Assembly (NCBI RefSeq): GCF_029868745.1
Contig: NZ_JARWOP010000193.1
Coordinates: 1 to 36,780, forward strand
From: Nocardia wallacei
GTDB taxonomy: Bacteria; Actinomycetota; Actinomycetes; Mycobacteriales; Mycobacteriaceae
Reading direction: 5' to 3'
Length of the DNA: 36,780 bases
Made by a program: the position numbers and the translations under genes. Below are positions 32,106-36,780 of the stretch, piece after piece. Every line of letters begins with the position of its first letter. The stretch's first letter is position 1. A model generated the notes under the pieces. It had not been told where the DNA came from and did not search any database. It saw nothing but the letters and a program-made list of their open reading frames with translations.

Positions 32106-34379
32106 ATGGGCACTCCGCCTAATCCCATTCCGCCGCCTGTCATCAATCGGGAACAGGAACTCGCAGCAGGACAGGAGATGTACTCCAAGAATGGTGAGTA
32201 CAGAATGGTTCTGCGCAGTGGTCGTTTGATTGTCGAACATGTACCAACCGGCAAAGAGGTGAGAAGTTGGGGAGAGGATGGTAGCGGTGCCACCAAAGTA
32301 AAATTCGAGGATGAAGTCGGTAAGGCGGACAAACAACAGCAACTCCAACTCGTCGATGACGATGGGAAGACCGTCGATTCGGAGCTGGCGGCGGATAAAT
32401 CGGGCGGAAGTAAGGGGGGTGCGTGGTTTCATGATTGGCAGGATCCGAACAACGAGAAGAAGGGGGCTCAGCAGTTCGTACTCACAAACAACGGCGAGCT
32501 CATTGCCCTGAAGCATCCGATAGCAGATCCTGCGGCGTGGGATGGTGGCCGACCGCCCAATGAGCAGGTTTTGTGGTATTACGAGCCTATCGAGCATGTG
32601 GATGCTCGAGTATTTGAGGGGTATGACTTCAAGATCCCGGCGGGCGCCAATATAAAAGATTTTCCCTTGGAGTTTCGAATCCCGCCAGGTGTCGGTTCGC
32701 CCGGCTATCGGAATGCCGTCTCGGCATTCAATGTCCAGCTGGTCGATATTGCCGATCAGCTGGGGAAGGCGAAGCCTGGAAAGCCAGCTTTTCTGGTGAA
32801 TCTCGGAGACCTGGGTGACGACAATCTCGCGGAGAATTTTTACGCGACGACTCTGGGTGTCGGAGTGACGCAGGATCAAGCTAATTCTGCGAATTTGAAG
32901 CTGAATGCACTCGCAGGATTGTTGAAAACTCAGGAGAAGGATTTCGATAAACTGGTCGATAAGGTTTCGAATTGGAACCTGACGACATATCAGAAGATGT
33001 ATGACAGAGTGCGTAAATCCCACGTGACCATGAAAGAAACAATGGCCACTATGCCACTGCCGGATTTTTCCGGGACGCCGGCGTTGTCATCACTCTCTGC
33101 GGAACAGATTATCGAATTGCCTTTGTATAAAGTTATGGCGCAGGCGGTCCAAGGCTGTGTCGACGACCTCACCGAGTACACCAGGCAGATCGAACAACTT
33201 CCGCCGGCCCTTCGGCCCCCGCAGAGCGATGCGGAGAAGGCTGCGGCTGCGACTGCGGCGGAGAAGACTGCGGCAGAGAAGACCGCGGCGGAGAAGGCGG
33301 CGGCAGAGAAAGCGGCGGCGGAGAGGGCGGCTGCGGCGGAGAAGGCCGCCGCGCAGGCGCAGGCGGCTCAGCAGGTAGCGCAGGCGCAGGCGGCTCAGCA
33401 GGTAGCACAAGCGCAGGCCGCTCAGCAGGCAGCGCAGGCGCAGGCTGCCGAAACACCACCGGCCGACACAAACACCGACGGCGCTCCGACCGTGAGCGAG
33501 GACACCACACAAGTGGAGACGCTCGGAAACGAAGATGTCGGTGCCATAGATGACGACTTGCTCGCGGATTCCTCTGACACAGCGACTCTCTCGGACGATT
33601 CGGCGGCTGAGGACAGCATCGGTGACGGGGCGAGTCCACGATCGGTGACCGGCGGTGCCACAGCTGTGCCGACTTCCCCGGCGCCGCCGACTGCCGCGGC
33701 CCCCGCCGGCAACGGGCTCGGTGACATGATCGGGCCGATGATGGCGATGAACGCCGCGCAAACTGCGAACCAGGGTGCTGACGACAAAGGCGACCGGGAT
33801 CGGGATGCGCGCGACGATCGGCGTCGTGATCGGCAGGCTGCCGCGTCGGTGGCCACCACCGGTGCCGGTGCGCCAACGCCTCCGCCCGGCGTGACGCCGC
33901 CCGCGTACGCGGGTACCCCGCCGCCGGTGACAATCCCGGGACGAATGGTCGACTTTCCGATCGGCAACTCGACCGTGCAGGTACCCCAACCGGTCGCGGA
34001 AGCTTTGCACCGGCAGACGCAGAACGCTGGAACCGACGCGGTGGCCGCCTATGCGGGAACCGCGGGCGAACCGACAGGGGATCACCCGTGGGCGACGGTC
34101 AATGATGTCGCACATTTGCAGTCCGGCGACGTCGTGCAGTGGGAGAGGCACAGTGCGCTGATCGTCAAGAACGAGAACGGCTTGAACATTCTGGACAACG
34201 GTCAGCTTGTCCCTTTGGATCCCAACAAACCGCCGATGATCGAGAAGTACGGAAATTTCACCGGTTACTCTCACCCGACAGGTCTGGATGTCCGTTCCGA
34301 TACCGGCGCCTCCGGTGCTACGGCATCACCGCCACCTGTCGTGAGCATGGCGCATCTGAGCGGCCCGCCGCGGGTCTGA
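32106..34379 (+). CDS. Large ESX-type protein with bulb-lectin-like N-terminus and coiled coil
   Basis: The 757-residue protein has several parts. The N-terminus (about 14-165; ELAAGQEMYSKNGEYRMVL and QQFVLTNNGELIA) resembles bulb-type lectin repeats. A helical middle follows (about 210-370), then a coiled coil of AAEK units and AQAQAAQQV nonapeptides (about 375-448), then a Ser/Asp/Thr-rich linker and a hydrophobic segment GNGLGDMIGPMMAMNAA. The C-terminal region (about 615-735) has HLQSGDVVQWERHSALIVK, similar to NlpC/P60- or CHAP-like domains but with no catalytic cysteine visible. This architecture fits large ESX-secreted proteins; no signal peptide is present. GC is clearly lower in the first kilobase than in the surroundings. 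No good ribosome binding site is visible before ATG 32106. Confidence 0.75.
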   Translation: MGTPPNPIPPPVINREQELAAGQEMYSKNGEYRMVLRSGRLIVEHVPTGKEVRSWGEDGSGATKVKFEDEVGKADKQQQLQLVDDDGKTVDSELAADKSGGSKGGAWFHDWQDPNNEKKGAQQFVLTNNGELIALKHPIADPAAWDGGRPPNEQVLWYYEPIEHVDARVFEGYDFKIPAGANIKDFPLEFRIPPGVGSPGYRNAVSAFNVQLVDIADQLGKAKPGKPAFLVNLGDLGDDNLAENFYATTLGVGVTQDQANSANLKLNALAGLLKTQEKDFDKLVDKVSNWNLTTYQKMYDRVRKSHVTMKETMATMPLPDFSGTPALSSLSAEQIIELPLYKVMAQAVQGCVDDLTEYTRQIEQLPPALRPPQSDAEKAAAATAAEKTAAEKTAAEKAAAEKAAAERAAAAEKAAAQAQAAQQVAQAQAAQQVAQAQAAQQAAQAQAAETPPADTNTDGAPTVSEDTTQVETLGNEDVGAIDDDLLADSSDTATLSDDSAAEDSIGDGASPRSVTGGATAVPTSPAPPTAAAPAGNGLGDMIGPMMAMNAAQTANQGADDKGDRDRDARDDRRRDRQAAASVATTGAGAPTPPPGVTPPAYAGTPPPVTIPGRMVDFPIGNSTVQVPQPVAEALHRQTQNAGTDAVAAYAGTAGEPTGDHPWATVNDVAHLQSGDVVQWERHSALIVKNENGLNILDNGQLVPLDPNKPPMIEKYGNFTGYSHPTGLDVRSDTGASGATASPPPVVSMAHLSGPPRV
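33351..33449 (+). repeat. 27-base tandem repeat coding AQAQAAQQV
   Basis: Three and two-thirds copies of a 27-base unit lie in tandem: 33351-33377, 33378-33404 (identical), 33405-33431 (diverged) and 33432-33449 (partial). They code for nine-residue units AQAQAAQQV, part of an alanine-rich coiled coil that continues the AAEK tract at 33240-33350. The exact first two copies imply recent duplication. Confidence 0.9.
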
Positions 34380-34402
34380 ATCCCGTTGGGCGGTGCGCTG
34401 AT

Positions 34403-34750
34403 TCACGACCAGTAGTCCGTACCGAACTCGATCTTCTCCCGCAGGATGTACGCGGCCTCCGTCGGCAGGCCCAGGTCGTCGGCGACATCGGGCGAAGCGC
34501 CGTTGTGCAGCAACTCCGCGCGCCGACCGACCTGGGATTTCAGATGTGCCAGCCGTGCAACCCGAAGCAGCTCGTCGGCGAGCCAATCATCAGTGTTCTG
34601 CCGCACTTCCTCGCCCACATGCAAACCGACGATCATGCCGTTGTGATCACAGGCTGCGCCAACGGAATAGTCCGGGTTGAAAACCTCGTAGATAGCGTTG
34701 CGCCGATCAGGCGCCCCGGCTTCGCTGCTCTCCACCGTGTCCCGATTCAT
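34403..34750 (-). CDS. YbaB-like ESX-associated small protein
   Basis: The 115-residue protein, starting MNRDTVESSEAG, has a central strand-helix unit YSVGAACDHNGMIVGLHVG then NTDDWLADELLRVARLAHLK, which fits the YbaB/EbfC pattern. The C-terminus is helical (LGLPTEAAYILREKIEFG). ATG 34750 overlaps the stop codon of the preceding gene (ATGA), which fixes the start and implies coupling. It is convergent with the lectin-like gene (23 bases apart). Role unknown; YbaB-like proteins often accompany ESX substrates. Family placement is tentative. Confidence 0.65.
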   Translation of the reverse strand: MNRDTVESSEAGAPDRRNAIYEVFNPDYSVGAACDHNGMIVGLHVGEEVRQNTDDWLADELLRVARLAHLKSQVGRRAELLHNGASPDVADDLGLPTEAAYILREKIEFGTDYWS

Positions 34751-35214
34751 CGCGGTGATGGTATATCCGGCCACACCGTCCCCTGGACGATAATCTCGTG
34801 CTGCCGCAACGCGTCTGCGGTGCTGTCCCGGATAGCGGCCATGATCTCGTCTACCAACTCCTGGCTGTTCATGAAGCTCGCGATCGTGCCGGGTGCGATG
34901 TACAAGTCCGTCATCCTGCCTATTCCGTCGATTTCCGGAATTACCCGCGACGAGGGGGAGGGACGCCGGGCGCGAACTCTGTCGACTTCCTCGAGCATGT
35001 CATAGATAATGTGGACCAGATTCCGCCCGGACTCCAGTGCCGCTACCGTGTCGGGGTGCATATGGCGACCCCAGTTCTCCGTCATCGCTACTGCGTCTCC
35101 GATGCTCGACAAAACTTCCACCAGGCGGGGCGCCGACCGGGCGTCGCCCGAGTGCGCATACCCGAGGCGAATATGTGCGGGACGCGTCGGGATCGACCTG
35201 CCGCACTTCTGCAT
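34747..35214 (-). CDS. YbaB/EbfC-like ESX-associated protein
   Basis: The 155-residue protein has an N-terminal helical part (about 20-85; LVEVLSSIGDAVAMTENWG and NLVHIIYDMLEEVDRVRA), then a YbaB/EbfC-like unit VIPEIDGIGRMTDLYIAPG followed by the helix SQELVDEIMAAIRDSTADAL. ATG 35214 is chosen because GGAGGAAGAAGG lies just upstream; an in-frame start further upstream is less likely. It overlaps the next gene by 4 bases. Together they form a coupled pair in the second ESX-like cluster. Confidence 0.7.
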   Translation of the reverse strand: MQKCGRSIPTRPAHIRLGYAHSGDARSAPRLVEVLSSIGDAVAMTENWGRHMHPDTVAALESGRNLVHIIYDMLEEVDRVRARRPSPSSRVIPEIDGIGRMTDLYIAPGTIASFMNSQELVDEIMAAIRDSTADALRQHEIIVQGTVWPDIPSPR

Positions 35215-35338
35215 CTCGCCTTCTTCCTCCGGCGATGGTTCGATTATCCACCACATATCGCAGATTTCCCAGAGTCGAGAATATCGGACGCGCTGTGCCG
35301 ATGCAGATCACGCGAGCGGTGGAACTGCGAGAAGAATT

Positions 35339-35749
35339 CTATTCGAGGGGTGTGCTCGCTCGACCGGAGCTGTATATTCCCACGAGAAGCCATTCACCTC
35401 GTCGAGGCGCCACTGGGCCTGGTGCACTATTAGCCCGCGCCAGCGGAACCGGATTCGGTCGACACCGAGAGCCTCTTCCCGCGAGCCTTACCCACGCGGC
35501 AAGGTGACGGGTGCGGTCGAAGAAGTCGTGCATGAAGTCCGCCACACCGGTCCCGTTTCCGTGCTGTAGATCTACAAAGCGTCCACCCGCTCCGATCCTG
35601 CGATGGACCGAGACGTGATACGAACCTCCTCGTCCCCTCGCGCCGTCGGGAATCAGCATGTAGTCGAGCATCCGGTCCGCTTCGTCCTGGTCGATGCGGT
35701 GATCGGGTTGCACGTAGATGCGGACGAAATAGGTCACGATGGTACTCAC
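35339..35749 (-). CDS. Hypothetical protein, apparently frameshifted near its 3' end
   Basis: The frame from ATG 35749 encodes 136 residues: MSTIVTYFVRIYVQP, then RMLDYMLIPDGARGRGGSYHVSVHRR and FVDLQHGNGTGVADFMHDFFDR, which look like a real globular domain. After about residue 85 the sequence becomes Pro/Arg-rich and ends at 35339. In another minus frame over the same bases a much more protein-like sequence appears (RIRFRWRGLIVHQAQWRLDE, NGFSWEYTAPVERAHP) and runs to a stop at 35308-35310. By my count about 66% of its codons end in G/C against about 49% for the direct frame. A one-base indel around 35480-35510 is likely. No family recognised. Neighbours suggest an ESX context. Confidence 0.6.
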   Translation of the reverse strand: MSTIVTYFVRIYVQPDHRIDQDEADRMLDYMLIPDGARGRGGSYHVSVHRRIGAGGRFVDLQHGNGTGVADFMHDFFDRTRHLAAWVRLAGRGSRCRPNPVPLARANSAPGPVAPRRGEWLLVGIYSSGRASTPLE

Positions 35750-35794
35750 GCTGAAGCTCGACCTTTGGCGCGATGGAGCTGTGGGCCGGACACT

Positions 35795-36780
35795 CTAGGG
35801 CCCGTAGTTCCAGACACCGCCATTCTCGGGTCGATCCTCCGTTGCGGGTCGGCCATCTCCTGACGGGTCGCTGTCGACGTGAGGTTTGTCCTCCGTTGCG
35901 GGTTCGCCTTCTCCTGACGATTCGCTCTCGACGAGGGGCTGGTCCTCTGTCGGAGGTTCGCCTTCTCCTGGTGATTCGCTGTCGGCATGGGGTTCGTCCT
36001 GTGTTGAGAGGGCATCTTCTTCCGAAGGTTCGCCATCTGCATCGGTCTCGCGTTTCTCTGTCGGCTTATCCGGAGCAGGCTGACTATTCGGAGGCGAGTT
36101 CGGTGCAGGAGGTGGTGCGGCGGGTGGTGGACCGTCGGGCCTGTCTTCATGGGAGTCGCTCTCGTCGTCATCTGCGTTGTTTGCGGCGATCGAGGAAATG
36201 ATGCCGGCCATGAGGAGAGAGCTCATCACGTCTCCAATGACTCCTGCGGCGGAGGCGGCTGGGGCTGCGGTCGTGACGCCGTCCGGTCCGCTCGGAGAGC
36301 TGGGCCCTTCTCCTTCCGGGAATTCGCTCGGGTCGAGTCGATTTGATCCGACATTGTCCGCGCCCGAGTTCCCCATATCCGAGGTGTCCGCACCGGAGCG
36401 TCCCGTATCGGAGGTGTTGGTTTCTGTATTCGTACCTGAGCCGTTGTCTGCGCCCGTACCTGAGTTGTTGCCCGTGCTAGTGCCCGTGTCCGTGCTGGTG
36501 CCCGTGCCGATGCCTGAGTTGTTGCTTGTGCCGGCGCCGGCGCCCGCGCCCCGGCCCGGGTCCGTGTGCGTGCCCCAGCCCCGCCCAGTGCCTGTACCCC
36601 TGCCCCGCCCAGTTGCCCAGCCCCTGCCCCACCCAGTGGCCGGGTGTGGGTTCAGTCGCTGAACAAGAACAACCAAGCACAACCCATCACAACTTACCAG
36701 CAGCACCACGCTCGGAAAGACACGCAAAGAAAACGGCCGGACCCCCAAATGCAAAAGCAACAAAGGGGCCAAATAAGCAA
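35795..36780 (-). CDS. Partial large low-complexity protein of ESX-substrate type
   Basis: The gene runs off the right edge, so the N-terminus is missing; the first 35 or so residues at the edge look abnormal and may be affected by contig-end errors. The visible part has a Gly/Thr/Asn-rich tract (GIGTGTSTDTGTSTGNNSG and similar), a hydrophobic segment GVIGDVMSSLLMAGIISSIAA, then Asp/Glu- and Pro-rich sequence with three 18-residue repeats before the end ENGGVWNYGP. The order of hydrophobic segment then acidic tail resembles that of the 757-residue lectin-like protein in the same cluster. It is the first gene of the minus-strand group, 45 bases ahead of the next. Function unknown. Confidence 0.6.
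   Translation of the reverse strand, partial: AYLAPLLLLHLGVRPFSLRVFPSVVLLVSCDGLCLVVLVQRLNPHPATGWGRGWATGRGRGTGTGRGWGTHTDPGRGAGAGAGTSNNSGIGTGTSTDTGTSTGNNSGTGADNGSGTNTETNTSDTGRSGADTSDMGNSGADNVGSNRLDPSEFPEGEGPSSPSGPDGVTTAAPAASAAGVIGDVMSSLLMAGIISSIAANNADDDESDSHEDRPDGPPPAAPPPAPNSPPNSQPAPDKPTEKRETDADGEPSEEDALSTQDEPHADSESPGEGEPPTEDQPLVESESSGEGEPATEDKPHVDSDPSGDGRPATEDRPENGGVWNYGP
35837..36007 (-). repeat. 54-base tandem repeat coding an acidic 18-residue unit
   Basis: Three imperfect 54-base copies follow each other with starts near 35837, 35891 and 35945, and a degenerate continuation near 35999. Each codes for an acidic unit of the form SGEGEPATEDKPHVDSDP. The repeats form the C-terminal tail of the partial protein above. 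Confidence 0.85.

Noticed and set aside
33240..33449. A CRISPR-like array suspected from the regular repeats
   Set aside because: The repeats are contiguous, in phase with codons and without unique spacers; they code for a coiled coil.

Overview
The window reads as chromosomal DNA of a high-GC actinobacterium of the Mycobacteriales, most likely a Nocardia or close relative. The evidence is the block dxr / rip1 / ispG / GNAT protein / lipoprotein penicillin-binding protein, which matches the order known from mycobacteria (Rv2870c, Rv2869c, Rv2868c, Rv2867c, Rv2864c), together with type VII (ESX) secretion partners (WXG100, YbaB/EbfC-like proteins, a CpnT-like toxin), frequent GTG starts and strong G/C third-position bias. 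Both ends of the window look like contig ends.

Layout: (1) 212-3006: a DUF2631 membrane protein, dxr and rip1. (2) 3135-11516: an accessory insertion that separates rip1 from ispG. It holds a cyanase gene, an endonuclease V gene that has lost its 3' end at the cyanase junction, and, on the minus strand, an ESX-type polymorphic toxin operon: YbaB-like protein, WXG100 protein, a 1687-codon CpnT-like toxin, and an ADP-ribosylglycohydrolase-fold protein. (3) 11958-15991: the conserved block resumes with ispG, a GNAT protein and a penicillin-binding lipoprotein. (4) 16149-25772: a small secreted peptide, a nitrobindin-like protein, two ABC-2 permeases without an ATPase, a DUF5753 regulator, O-acetylhomoserine sulfhydrylase, a membrane glycosyltransferase, and a TetR/NmrA pair that share a two-operator control region, followed by a second TetR. 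(5) 25877-31523: a DUF574 methyltransferase, a large NB-ARC/LuxR regulator, a FabH-like ketosynthase and a LysR DNA-binding domain without its effector domain. (6) 31630-36780: a second ESX-like accessory cluster with large low-complexity secreted-type proteins (one with a bulb-lectin-like N-terminus), YbaB-like small proteins and an apparently frameshifted gene.

The most interesting system is the toxin operon. The giant toxin frame carries two different candidate C-terminal toxin modules. Between them, in another reading frame, lies a 77-codon gene with its own ribosome binding site and much better codon periodicity than the toxin frame it overlaps. I read this as toxin 1 / immunity 1 followed by a displaced toxin 2 (GNAT-like) / immunity 2. 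Immunity 2 has the ADP-ribosylglycohydrolase fold but appears to lack the aspartates of both metal sites, so it would act, if at all, as a non-enzymatic partner. These roles are inference from sequence and gene order.
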